From: Buxus sempervirens
Lineage: Eukaryota; Streptophyta; Magnoliopsida; Buxales; Buxaceae
Direction: 5' to 3'
Length of the DNA: 64,000 nt
Assembly: GCA_947561395.2 (NCBI GenBank)
Contig: OX387184.1
Span: 44,072,766-44,136,765 of the forward strand
The notes beneath the pieces were generated by a model, which had not been told where the DNA came from, searched no databases, and saw only the letters and a program-made list of their open reading frames with translations. The position numbers were made by a program, and so were the translations under genes. Shown here piece by piece: positions 12,382 through 21,521 of this stretch; the stretch's first letter is position 1, and the number at the start of each line of letters is the position of its first letter.

Positions 12382-12743
12382 ACTGTGTACATGGAAGAGT
12401 GGAGGTCGCTCTGACATGTTGATTAACCAATCAAATATTTGTATGACATTGACCATGTGGATTTATTATTCATTTGTCTGTTTTAGATATTATGGAATAA
12501 ATAGTGGAATTTGTCTTTCTTGGAGCATGGTTATAATGATATAGTTTCTGGAACTGATCGGAGTTTTGTTGACGAAGGAATTACCGATGTTAATTTCGTA
12601 TAGTTTAAATTGCTTCCTAGACCCTTGGGTCAAACAAATTTTAAAAGGGTTTACGCAGATTTCACCGGGTTATTCTTGTTTTCTCGTGTGATTATTCGAT
12701 CATAAATTTACAACTAGAAGATGTGTATTGCTGCATGCATGTG

Positions 12744-12777
12744 CTACTCGCTGAGATATTCGTATCTCAGCGAGTAG
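12744..12777 (+). other. Perfect 15-bp hairpin with TTCG loop
   Basis: CTACTCGCTGAGATA (12744-12758), TTCG, then the exact reverse complement (12763-12777). It follows a TGCATGCATG stretch. The solo LTR in element B keeps only one arm-like half near 60730-60755 (CTGCTACTTGCTGAGATG), so the second arm appears to be a later or lineage-specific duplication. Confidence 0.85.
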
Positions 12778-13056
12778 TGAAATTGGGTCATGTGAGTTTT
12801 ACTTTGGGATTATTTTAGCGCACTCTGTTACATAGCATTATTTAATTCATGTTTTCCTTACTCTGGTAGTGCGATCCTGTTATTTATATTAACCTCTGGA
12901 TACGAGTTACGGGTTTTCATGTGACTCGGATCCGGGGCGTTACACCTATGTTGTCAAGAAGGTCCTGTCAGGGGGTGCACTCATCTTGACAGAAATGGAT
13001 GGGTCAGATTTTCCTGAGCCAATTAACTCTGATGCTGTAAAAAGGTATTTTCCTTG

Positions 13057-14010
13057 ATTGAACATTACTAGGAAATGATCCGAGACCATCCTTCTTTATT
13101 TCCTTCAAAATTTTAATCCCTAGTCTAGCCAAGTTGAACCGGTTCGTTTCTTTGATAAACCTAAACCGGACTTGCAGTCTTATATTGGGGCAAGGCCAAT
13201 TGGGGCAAAAATAAGGAAAAAAGAAGAAAAGAGAGAAAGAGCAAAGAAAAATGGCAAATGAAAGCCAAGTGTGAAAAGAAAGGAAAAGGATGCAATTTGC
13301 GGAAAAAGGGTTAAATTCATCATGACTGTAAGTCCAGTCGACCTATTTCCACATGTGAAAAATTTTGAGCCTTTAATACCTCTTCTTTCATAAACCGAGC
13401 CTGGCCTTTGTTTCGTCCTATTTCTAAATCCTCGGTGATCTTAGTATGTTCATTCAAATTTCAGAGTGAAATTGGTGATAACGGAATACAGAAGCCGACC
13501 CTAGTGAAAACCGTAACTAGCGCTAGGGGCAATATTGGCAAGAAGAAAAGAAAGAACAAAAAAAAAATAAAAAATGAAAAATCAAAGGTTGAGTTGGTCA
13601 TGGAGATCCAAGCTTGAAGAGAAATCAGCACAAGTACTGAGACTAAGCAGATTGGGTAACACGATCAATTCTGGAAGAAAAGGCATTTGGTGATGACTCT
13701 AAAGGTCCTAAGATGGACGGTTTTGATCCCTCATTATTACTTAGATTACCCTTTTCATTATTTTAACTTGGTTTTAATTCCTTTAATTATGGGTGATTAA
13801 GTGTATGGACCAAATTTCAAAAAAGAAAAACTATACTTTGGCCAGTGATGATAAATCAAATACTTTTCATAAAACCTTTGTTTTTACAAGCATCTGAGCA
13901 TTCTGAGGCCAATAATATAAAAAATTTATTTTTGAATTAAATCCTTTGTCTCTCCACTATTGGAGTTTGCTTTCGTACAAAGGTATAAAAAAAATGTGCA
14001 GGAAATAAGG
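13057..14010 (+). other. Element A 3' untranslated region between integrase and antisense gene
   Basis: No coding region is seen. It matches element B at about 57950-58096 plus 61104-61860. Both contain TGACTGTAAGTCC followed later by ATTCATTCAAATTTCAG, which look like a donor and an acceptor, and then short purine-rich A-tracts. A spliced 3' exon is possible but unproved. Confidence 0.5.
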
Positions 14011-15826
14011 CTAGTCTCTGTCTCCTAGCCGCTCCTCAACCTCCCGAATCCGTGCTGCCTGAGCTGCAATAACTCCCGAAGCCCCCTCTGCAGCGGGATC
14101 ACTCAAGAAGGAAATGACCTCATCTGAAAGGGTCTGTCTAATCCGCATGCTCCTAAGGCTGGCTAAGGCATCCTGGTACTTCTGCCGTACCATCCAAACC
14201 TCAAAGCGGCGGGCCTGCCTCTGTTCCTCAAGTTGCTTTTCCATAGCAAGACGGCGGGATACCTGCTCAGCAAGTTGACTCTCCATGTCAAGGCCCCGTA
14301 TTCTAAGCTCCCGGGCCTCTCGTACCCATATCTGTTGAAGTCGCTTGTGAGAAGCTCTCTCAGACTCCAAGATGTCCTCATAAGTAGGAGCCAAGACTGC
14401 AGGAGGATCTTCAGGTACTGGGGCCTGACTCTGTATCTGCTCCCTAATCCAGAAGAGATAGTCCTTCACATGGGACTCTAAGAAGACCGGGCTCCGCATA
14501 AAACGAACATAGGACCACTCCCTCATCAACCAAGAATTCAGCTTCATGGTGGCTGGTGAAAGTGGCCCAAGGTGGTCCTCATATCCACTTGGGATTATAA
14601 TCCCCTGGGTCGCTCTGAACTGACGAAGAACCCGCAAAGGGAGGTAAAGCACTGCGTGTCTCAAGCCAGCCAGAACCCGGTCTAGGAAACTGATCACTGT
14701 CTCTGCATTGGGCTGATAAGTACCAGGCCACCTCACTTGATCATCTTGGAGTGTAGCCAAGAAAGTAAACCAGCCCTGTTTACCCCCTGGAATGTCAGGA
14801 CACCCCCGGTTGCTCATCAAAATGGGAACTTTCAGGCTTGGGAAGAAGTGCCGATTGATCTCCTCAATCTAACTTAGGTGGTCAAGTAGCCAAAGCTGCA
14901 AAAGAGGTGGGATATTTTAGTATATTGTAAAAAGGAAAAAAAAAAAAGAAAAGCAAAAAGCAAAAAGAAAAAAAAAAGAAAAGAAAGAGAAAATTTTTAC
15001 CTGCAGAACAGGTGTACATGACAGGAAGCGCTTCTTCTTCCTGTATTAACAGTCAGTCAAAGCCTAGTACATCTCCACCAAAATCATAGGAGCCAATCTC
15101 TCCCTCTCCCTAACCTGGCATACAACTGAGATTAGGGCCAAGTCCACCTCATCGTCATCCCGAGGGAAAAGCAGTTGGTTAACCACTATCAGGGTCAAGG
15201 CATTGAACCTGGCTTCCTTGTTCTCCCCCCTCAAGAGCTTCTCAGTCAAAAAAGACTTGGACAAAGTCAAAAGGGTGTCAGAATCCCCTAAATCCTTCTT
15301 CCCTATACTCAGGAAAGTAGAAGCCTCCTTCTTGTAGCTGGGCCTAAGGGGTGGGTTCACTACCTTCTCATCAAATCTCAAGCTCAGGATGGTTTCCACC
15401 TCTTCAATGGTCGGGGTCATCTCATGGGTTCCAAAACGGAAAAGGTTGAGGTCGGGTACCCAATGGCCAATCATGGCTTCAATAATCTCTCACTTGAAGG
15501 GAATCTTCGGGATAAGCAGAATGTGGCCTAGATGGGTGGAATCCCATCTCCTCTCTTCATCAAGGGTCATAGAATTAACCCATCTACTGTAAAATGAGTC
15601 CACAGGATTATACCTAGTGAGTTTAGGAGGTTTTGATCTAAAAGACTGTTTTGCAGGGGAGGCTACGTGGACAGACAATGGCAAGGCAGAGGATGATCCG
15701 GAATCCACTGGAGATGATGGGAGCAAGCTAGAACCCAATGGGAGGAAGAAAAAGGCGAAAAAGGGGTTTTCTAAACTCAAAAACTCGTAAAAAAATACGC
15801 AAATCCCGAGGCTGGTTGCATTTATA
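14011..15826 (-). pseudogene. Element A antisense gene, plant-mobile-domain-like (fossil)
   Basis: Reads opposite to gag-pol. The N-terminal part (15600-15480) has SRWVNSMTLDEERRW. The next part (15474-15064) has FRFGTHEMTPTIEEVETILS, the pattern typical of the PMD/DUF7745 family, then ALTLIVVNQLLFPRDDDEVD. The C-terminal part (14820-14011) has a long alpha-helical, coiled-coil-like segment rich in Gln, Glu and Arg, ending EERLGDRD. A TATA box lies at 15821-15826 on this strand and a palindrome array lies just upstream. Antisense open frames between integrase and 3' LTR are known in Tat-lineage elements, with unknown function. The copy has a few interruptions, some of which could be introns. 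Element B keeps the C-terminal half at 61864-62618. Confidence 0.7.
15821..15826 (-). promoter_or_regulatory. TATA box of the antisense gene
   Basis: On the minus strand the sequence reads GCTATAAATGCA, a standard plant TATA context. The antisense reading frame starts within a few hundred bases downstream, and the nearest palindrome of the array ends only 12 bp upstream. Confidence 0.6.
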
Positions 15827-15837
15827 GCAGGTTTTAA

Positions 15838-15981
15838 TGCATCCGATATATCAGACCAAATACAAAGGCCTCTCTTCATATCCGTTGAACAGTGCCGGAT
15901 ACAAAAGAAGTCATGTGTATCCGACATAACATGCCGGATACAAGGGAAATTCAATGTATCCGATCTGATATGTCGGATACA
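15838..15981 (-). promoter_or_regulatory. Four-palindrome array, 39-bp spacing, upstream of antisense promoter
   Basis: Units at 15838-15864, 15877-15903, 15916-15942 and 15955-15981; the centres are 39 bp apart with 7-nt loops. The one nearest the TATA box is the most decayed. Arms match those in the LTR (TGTATCCGAC with GCCGGATACA or GTCGGATACA). Confidence 0.85.
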
Positions 15982-15984
15982 AGG

Positions 15985-16499
15985 AAAAAAGGCAAAAAAA
16001 GAAAAAAAAAGAAAAAGGAAAAAAAAAAGAGAGGAAAAGAAAAGAAAAAAGAGAAAAAAAAAGAGAAAAGAAAAAAAAGAATGAAAAAGCAAGAAAAAAA
16101 TATGCTCCAAAGTCTGCTATTTTCACAAAAATCCCTATTTTGCCTTAAAATCCAGTTCATAGCCACGAGAGCTCAATGGAGTTTAGGACAACGTGGGGAA
16201 ATGTGTTGGTCGAAAAGGAAGATATTCTCAACTTTTAACTTGGATTGATAAAAAATCAGTTTTCAAAAAATCTTATTTTTGGGCTTAAAATCCACTTCAT
16301 ATCCACGAGAGCTCGGTGGAATTTAAGAATTCTTGGAGAAATGCCCCCTTAAAGTTAGGGCTTTTTGGCAAATCTTCACCCAAAAATTAGTTTTTAATAA
16401 ATTGAATTGAACCAAGCAAATCATGGTTAAGGGAGTGCAATTTGGGCTTGTCTAATCTTTGCAGCTCATTGCTTCGCAATTCCCACAAAGAGGGGTAGT
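15985..16499 (+). other. Purine-rich low-complexity tract, short duplication and polypurine tract before 3' LTR
   Basis: 15985-16095 is an A/G-only tract; open frames through it are artefacts. Two diverged copies of a segment with CCACGAGAGCTC lie near 16131-16200 and 16270-16345. A short purine tract ACAAAGAGGGGTAG at 16485-16498 adjoins the LTR and is the likely plus-strand primer. No gene seen. Confidence 0.7.
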
Positions 16500-16600
16500 T
16501 GTAGACACCCCAAATTGCACAGTAAAAATGGTCGATAATTAGCAAAAATCATTATCTCCTTGGAAACCAGCACAAAATTTGAGAAAATGAGTTTTTTCCT

Positions 16601-16744
16601 TGTATCCGGCAACTCAGGTCGGATACAAGCGTATTTCTTCACATCTGATGGAAAATGCCGGATACAAGTCGCCCTTAATGTATCCGGCAACATATGCCGG
16701 ATACACATAGGTGCTTGTGTATCCGACCTGACATGTCGGATACA
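16601..16744 (+). promoter_or_regulatory. Four-palindrome array, 39-bp spacing, in element A LTR
   Basis: Units at 16601-16627, 16640-16666, 16679-16705 and 16718-16744. The third is perfect with GGC / GCC at the inner arm and the fourth is perfect with GAC / GTC, a compensatory pair change. The second keeps only its right arm. The array ends 166 bp before the TATA box. Confidence 0.9.
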
Positions 16745-16889
16745 TGCTTTTTGCTCAAAATTAGGGTTTTCCGAGAGTTTTCAAATTTTACCATCATATC
16801 CTTCATTAAAGGAGTGGAAATCTCGGAAATAGCCTTATGGTTAAGGTTGGTGGGTTATAGACCTTATGTTGTGTCTACCATCCCACCAA

Positions 16890-16917
16890 CCCTAACCCTA
16901 GCCTTTGCCTATAAATA
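16890..16917 (+). promoter_or_regulatory. LTR core promoter: telomere-like motif and TATA box
   Basis: CCCTAACCCTAG, two partial plant telo-box repeats, is followed by TATAAATA at 16910-16917. The same order is seen in the inverted solo LTR (TATA at 23754-23761) and, with a shorter telo-box, in the LTR at the right end (63489-63496). Confidence 0.8.
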
Positions 16918-17021
16918 GGAGGCTCCTCCTTAAGCAAATGGCCAACAACTCTTGTCAAGAACTTTTGCCAAGAAGAGCTCCGAGTGAAGAGGGAAACCGC
17001 TGCGGAACTGCTTCTAGAACC

Positions 17022-17030
17022 CAGGTAAGC
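17022..17030 (+). promoter_or_regulatory. Splice donor in LTR leader
   Basis: CAG followed by GTAAGC, about 110 bp after the TATA box. It is preserved in all four LTRs that cover this part: here, about 23634 (inverted), 47026/47027 in element B and 63591/63592. Conservation points to a spliced LTR leader. Confidence 0.65.
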
Positions 17031-17204
17031 CTCAAACCTATCTTTAATTTTCTGTTTTTACATTTTAGATCTAGATCTCTTCTTCTACCTTTCTGTAGAA
17101 TAAGGCCTTGATGTGTGTATGAAAACCCTAGCCGTAAAACGTGAAGGCTGGATCTAGGAGAAACGAGACTGGGGATTGATCTTAGTGCTAGAACCTTTTT
17201 CGAA

Positions 17205-17520
17205 TAAGCCTTTTGAATCTGTAAAGACCGTTCCATATTCAAAGTACCCAAGAGTATCTTGAAGAACCGTGTTTAACGGGGAGAGAGAACTAAGGGAAAC
17301 GATAATGGAACGGAACCCTAGGTTGTTTTAGAACCCTTTTTTTATTGATCTAAATGCATGCTATAAGCCTTGTGATTCTATGAAAACCGTTTCATATTCA
17401 AAGTACCCCAAGATTATCTTGAAGAACCGTGTTTAACGGGGAGAGAGAACTAAGGGAAACGATAATGGAACAGAACCCTCGGTTGTTTTAGAACCCTATT
17501 TTGATTGATATGAATGCATG
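17205..17520 (+). repeat. Tandem duplication of about 160 bp in LTR
   Basis: Two copies each carry GAAGAACCGTGTTTAACGGG, then GAGAGAACTAAGGGAAACG and AACCCT, near 17257 and 17418. The right-end LTR shows related repeats near 63700 and 63840, and element B's LTR has its own tandem copies at about 47130-47395. Not coding. Confidence 0.75.
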
Positions 17521-18708
17521 CTATCTTTGCTATGTTGTTGGAATGATTTTTACACCTACACATACATGGCACGTGATTTTGGCGAGATAGGCTCATATTT
17601 CGGATTTATTGCCTTTATTGTGATAAATCTAAAATAAATAGCCCCAAGCAATTCTGGAATGTCTTTAAATGATTTTCAAGTGATTTTGATCTATCTTGCA
17701 CGGATCACACACCTCTTGTCACTGTTTTGAGTTATTTTTATCCAAAAATGGTTTAACTTGACAGCAACTGTACCCCAACTTCGGACACTCATAACTTCAT
17801 CGTCCGGATGAATTTTGGAGTGATTCCAGAACCATGGGAAAGGTGAGGCTGTCTAATTTATGCCTACCAAATTTGATTAACTTCTATCAAGCGGATTTTG
17901 GACACGTCTCTGTCAAAGTTGATAGGTCAGTTCTGATCTGAATACAGAACTTGTCACTTCGACTGAGCGTCATGTGTTCGTTTTAAGTCTGATTCGAGTG
18001 ATTCTTGTTTCTGAGTTTTCCTATGGAAGTCTAGTTTTAAATGCAGTTGGTTTTATAATTTTTTGAATCCATTTGTGTTGTGAGCAACAGATTTACTCAG
18101 AGCTGTTCAACAGCACTTTTCTGGGTAAATCTGTGATCTTTGGGGCCTGTTCGAGAGACCACCCAAGGCACATCCGAATGAATTTCTTTATGAGACTAGT
18201 TTCATTTGAAAGATGGCCATACAGACTTCACTCACACCAAATTTCATGAATTTATATGGAGCAGATTTTGCTAGGTGATTTTCCAAACTTGCCTACTTGT
18301 CACTTTTAATTATCTCCAGCAGCAATTTTAAAGGAGGTATAGCTCCTAGGATTTCAACCGGATTCAATCCAAATTTTGCATGAGTTTCTTATTTATCATA
18401 ATCTTTCAAATGGATTTGGTTTGATTCAATTTAAAATTGGATTTGAATGATTTCAAGACAAATGGCATTATCTTTTACCGAATTTTCCGGATTTGACTCA
18501 ACTTGGATTTGTACAATCTTTGCTTTGATTTCCATTTATTGTTGATATTCCAGAAGTGATATTGGCATAAAAGAGGATCTGGAATTCATTTGGATTTTCA
18601 TGTGAAGATATCATACATTTATCATTTTTCAAGGTTTTTTTTAATGATTTTTAGCAAGCTTTCCTATTTTTTAGCATGAACAACACTTGGCAACCACCTT
18701 GTGTGGGT

Positions 18709-18739
18709 GAATGGGGGTGCCTAACACCTTCCCCCGTTC
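18709..18739 (+). other. Conserved 9-bp hairpin near LTR 3' end
   Basis: GAATGGGGG pairs with CCCCCGTTC around the loop TGCCTAACACCTT. Element B has GAATAGGGG / CCCCTGTTC with the identical loop at 48094-48124, a compensatory change. It lies in a block of about 90 bp that is much better conserved between families than the rest of the LTR. Confidence 0.8.
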
Positions 18740-18873
18740 ATAATCTAATCCCCTTACCCATCTCTGGATTTGATTTTCAAGTAGAGTTATTTGTACTCTA
18801 GAATTTGCCTTTTAGCTCTTTTTGCTTATTTTGAATCTTTTGGTGTCCATTCACACCCCAAAAATCTGAATGG

Positions 18874-18883
18874 TGGCGACTCT
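18874..18883 (+). other. Primer-site-like motif inside the LTR
   Basis: TGGCGACTCT, the first ten bases of the tRNA-Arg-type primer site seen at 48325-48342 in B, occurs about 70 bp before the LTR end. Element B's LTR has the same internal motif at 48243-48252. Confidence 0.6.
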
Positions 18884-18952
18884 CCCATTTTACGTTCAGC
18901 CCGTTTGTTGATGGAGGGGAAATCATCCCGGTGATTTTTCCCATGTCTCACA

Positions 18953-20171
18953 TTAAGGTTATGTTATAATTTCATTAGTAACTAAATATTTAGTAAGTTT
19001 TATTACTTATAATTAAGTTTTGATAATTCTTGTTGGGTGGCAAATCAAAGAATCAAAGGATTAGGTGGAGTAGTGTATGAGTTTTAGTAGAGTGGGGCTG
19101 CGTGGGATCATGAGAGAGTTAAAGAGTTTTGGGTAACGTAAGAACATATTGTCTCCGAGCGTTCAGAACAATTCGACTGTTCACTTTTGGAGGAAACTTA
19201 AACTGCAGAAAACTAGATCTGAGATCTAGAGTGGAGGGATTCTAACTTTGAGAGGCGAGATTGGGTGATTCGATCTGAAGTTTGGAAGACTATAGAAACC
19301 AATGTTAGCAGGAGGTGGTGCGACTGATTTTCTAAGATTAGAATTCGTCCAAGCCAGTCCAGATTCAGGTAAGTCGATTTTAGTGATTAGATCTAGGTTA
19401 GTTTAGTTCAATTTCATTAAGAATTTAGCAAGGAATTGGTTTAGATGTTGAAGATCTAAGTTCTGAAATTTTCTCTGCAATTTCCGTAGTCGTTGGGAGG
19501 TTCTGTTAACAGGAGAAAATCTTGTCATCGTTGCTGATCTTGGTGAAGTTAGATTTCAGCAAATAGCAGGCAAGTAGCATCTTCATCTTTCGTGTTTTCG
19601 CATGTTTTATGTTCAGGTAAAAGTTTTAGTTTTGAGTTAAGCAAAAGTGTCGTGTTCTAATCATGTCTTGAGCGAAAAATTGCTGAATCTTCTAAGTCTG
19701 ATTAGATTGAATTCAAGAATGTTTAGAAGTATTATTTGGATGTTTATCAAGGTGTTAGATGAGATTGGAATGGGGGAATATGGTTCTGTCATTGAAATTT
19801 TTGATTACCATAAATGATTCAAGAAAAGATACCTGGGCCAACCTAAAAATTGTTGGGCGCTAACCTCAAAGAGGTTAGCACCAGACTCCAACTGAAATGG
19901 CGCTCAGGGGTTTTGATCTAGCACCAACCTCAATAGGTTAGCACCAAATGGTTCAAGTTGGCACCAGATCCAAATTCTAATACTATGTGCGGCTGATTTA
20001 TTATTTGTTTATAAATAAAACTTTAGCCTCTAAAACCTGTTCAAATAGGTTCATTTAATTTCTATTTAGGATCTAAGACTATTAGAATCTTGTGGAAGCT
20101 CAATTAACACCATGAACTAAGAGAATTGTTGAGAGGAAAAATACTAAAAGGAGGTTCTAAATTTTCTGCAG
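18953..20171. other. AT-rich region, possible decayed LTR remnant
   Basis: No coding region recognised. Foldbacks such as GCTAACCTC / GAGGTTAGC near 19860-19880 and several CAGGTAAGT-like donors resemble the transcribed part of the long solo LTRs in this window. Neither terminal inverted dinucleotides nor target duplications were found, so this is only a suggestion. Confidence 0.3.
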
Positions 20172-20486
20172 CATATAGTTGCCTAACTTGGTTAGGCAAT
20201 ACAGCCACACTGCAAAATTAGTCTCATCACCAGTACCATAATCGATTATGCCAAACTCTAAATGACGGATTACCGTACCGGGAGGATTGCTAAGCAGGAG
20301 GGATGTCGTCAATCCACCGAAGGAGAGTTTCGAGGATGGAGATGATGGAATTAAGCATTTTCGATTGGTGGTAATGATCGGAGATCTTGTGGCCTCGAAT
20401 AGATTGTTGAGAGCAACAATGAAGCCAAGGAAATTCTTTCCAGAATAGGAGTCATGAAAGTGGTGAATGTATTCGATGGAAGTAAT
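20172..20486 (-). pseudogene. PP2A activator (PTPA) gene fragment, decayed
   Basis: On the minus strand the translation gives HFHDSYSGKNFLGFIVAL, then in another frame ISILETLLRWIDDIPP and RYGNPSFRVWH, then IDYGTGDETNF and VWLYCLTKLG. These are family motifs, in order, of serine/threonine phosphatase 2A activator (a peptidyl-prolyl isomerase that activates PP2A). The relic has one frameshift (around 20355-20375), an in-frame TAG right after DDIPPA, and a deletion joining VWHNRL to IDYGTG that removes about 35 residues. The N-terminal part is missing and the piece abuts a TTA microsatellite. It is a host gene relic, either a retrocopy or a captured fragment; the lack of visible introns slightly favours a retrocopy. 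Confidence 0.82.
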
Positions 20487-20509
20487 TTATTATTATTATT
20501 ATTATTAGT
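20487..20509 (+). repeat. (TTA)n microsatellite
   Basis: About seven TTA or ATT units next to the PTPA relic. Confidence 0.9.
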
Positions 20510-20640
20510 TTTGAAGAGGGAGGAAAGACAATGGGGACCCTGAAGATGGCAAGTAACCCGGTAAGGTTTTCGTCCAATTTCGAAGGGAAATTAGGGTTTT
20601 GAGGGAGAGTAAATGTTTTTTTTTAAATTAAGAAATTTTC

Positions 20641-21521
20641 TTAGCTTGACATGTTACCCTCTTAACACCTCCTTCGCTTAATATATAACCAGCAAACAGC
20701 CTGTATATCATCACATCTAGAATTCCATACTTTAATAAAAATTAAGATTCATAATTCAATCTTTGTGGGTTTTACCTACATGTCTTCTGGTTAAGTCGTT
20801 ACAACTCCTAAATTATATCTAACAGTGGAACCTTATCCTTAAATCATAGTTTTTTTAATGACATTGCTTTATCTAAAGTTCTCACCGCCATGTCAATCGG
20901 TTTTCCATTTTTCTTTTTTTTACAATACTTGTTCACTATGATGGGGTCTACCTTAATGCATAGTATAGATGTAGAAAAGAAATAATATATAATTATTAAT
21001 AAATAGTAATAACATTATTAAATATCTGTAGTATTATTATCTAATAGAATGTATTTAATAGAATAAGAAATAATTTATGAGAGAAGCAAAAAATCCAAGC
21101 GTCTTTATATATTTAAAATGTCAAATAATTCTTTTCTTCAAAAAAGTAGATAGTTGAATCCCCATAAAAAGCAAATATAATATTTTACTAATTAATATAT
21201 TTAGTAATTGTACGAAGCAAATGAACACATAATGCAAAGGATGTGATTCTTTCAATATATATGTAATATAGTCTAATTTTTTTTTTCTTGCAGCTTTTAT
21301 CAATAATTTTTCTTTAATGAAAAGATTCAAAAGAAGGATATCAAGTTATCCATTTTTAATTAGTCTTATATTTATTTCTTTAATATGTTATTCTTTCATT
21401 TCACATTAATTCTTTTTGTGAGGGTGCCCATTTCCTCTTTGTTCATGATTTAATTCATTTTATCAATGATTATCATTTTTGGATTTGAATTCTTTTCAAA
21501 ATAAGTTTTTTGGGTCATGTA
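20641..21521. repeat. Local duplication, copy 1
   Basis: Starts TTAGCTTGACATG and matches 24270-24518 joined across element D to 41145-41615, then 43350-43521. It contains the empty CCATGTCAATCGG site corresponding to element D's insertion point. Copy 1 lacks about 1.7 kb that copy 2 has between AAAAGATTCAAA and TTATCCATTTTTAAT. AT-rich, no coding region recognised. Confidence 0.85.

Larger units (their letters stand above)
10655..12944 (+). mobile_element. Solo LTR (2290 bp) inside element A integrase
   Basis: It begins TGTAAAACCCC, ends GGGGCGTTACA, and is flanked by a 5-bp target duplication CCTAT (10650-10654 and 12945-12949). A TATAAATA box lies at 10956-10963. Internal regions include GC-rich palindromes (11377-11652), a repeated hairpin run (12256-12381) and a strong hairpin (12744-12777). 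The ends and the motif TGCATGCATGTGCTACT are shared with the solo LTR in element B, so both belong to one broad family; long LTRs with these ends suggest Del/Tekay-type chromoviruses, but no internal coding part is present to prove it. It inserted after element A, and its partner LTR and interior were lost by recombination. Confidence 0.92.
9690..13056 (+). pseudogene. Element A integrase region, split by an inserted solo LTR (fossil)
   Basis: A zinc-binding HHCC segment (HMNGHMLAKKILRLGYYW, then CHQCQ) leads into the DDE core: AIDYFNKWVE near 9995, SDNASN near 10120 and the NGAVEAANKN glutamate near 10220. The C-terminal part (FKPNWEGPY) meets a 2.29-kb solo LTR at 10655. The last residues (LSGGALILTEMDG to RYFP) resume at 12950 and end at 13056. 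Integrase would insert the cDNA into the host genome. There are a few breaks in addition to the insertion. B carries the same domain in a longer open stretch (about 56880-57949). Confidence 0.88.
1..18952 (+). mobile_element. Element A: Ty3/gypsy Tat/Ogre-like retrotransposon, left end outside window
   Basis: Order seen: leader (1-3455), gag-protease, RT, RNase H, second RNase H, integrase (ending 13056), 3' untranslated region, antisense gene (about 14011-15826), purine tract (16485-16498) and 3' LTR (16500-18952). The 5' LTR and primer site lie left of the window. Lineage is assigned from the second archaeal-type RNase H, the DNGS protease motif, the G-patch-like segment after protease and the antisense gene, all known for the Tat group. 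It is old and broken, with roughly eight or nine interruptions besides an inserted solo LTR at 10655-12944. The bases after the 3' LTR are TTAAG, the candidate target duplication, which cannot be confirmed without the other side. Confidence 0.9.
16500..18952 (+). mobile_element. 3' LTR of element A (2453 bp)
   Basis: Starts TGTAGACACCCC and ends CCCATGTCTCACA. From left to right it holds the four-palindrome array (16601-16744), telomere-like CCCTAACCCTAG, TATAAATA (16910-16917), a splice donor (17024/17025), a tandem duplication (about 17205-17520), a conserved hairpin (18709-18739) and a primer-site-like TGGCGACTCT (18874-18883). The same family occurs as an inverted solo LTR (21672-24172) and as a partial LTR from 62619 to the window end. 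Confidence 0.92.

Noticed and set aside
15490-16110. Phe-rich protein from the minus strand
   Set aside because: The Phe/Ser run is the complement of an A/G-only tract; only the part past about 15800 belongs to the antisense gene.
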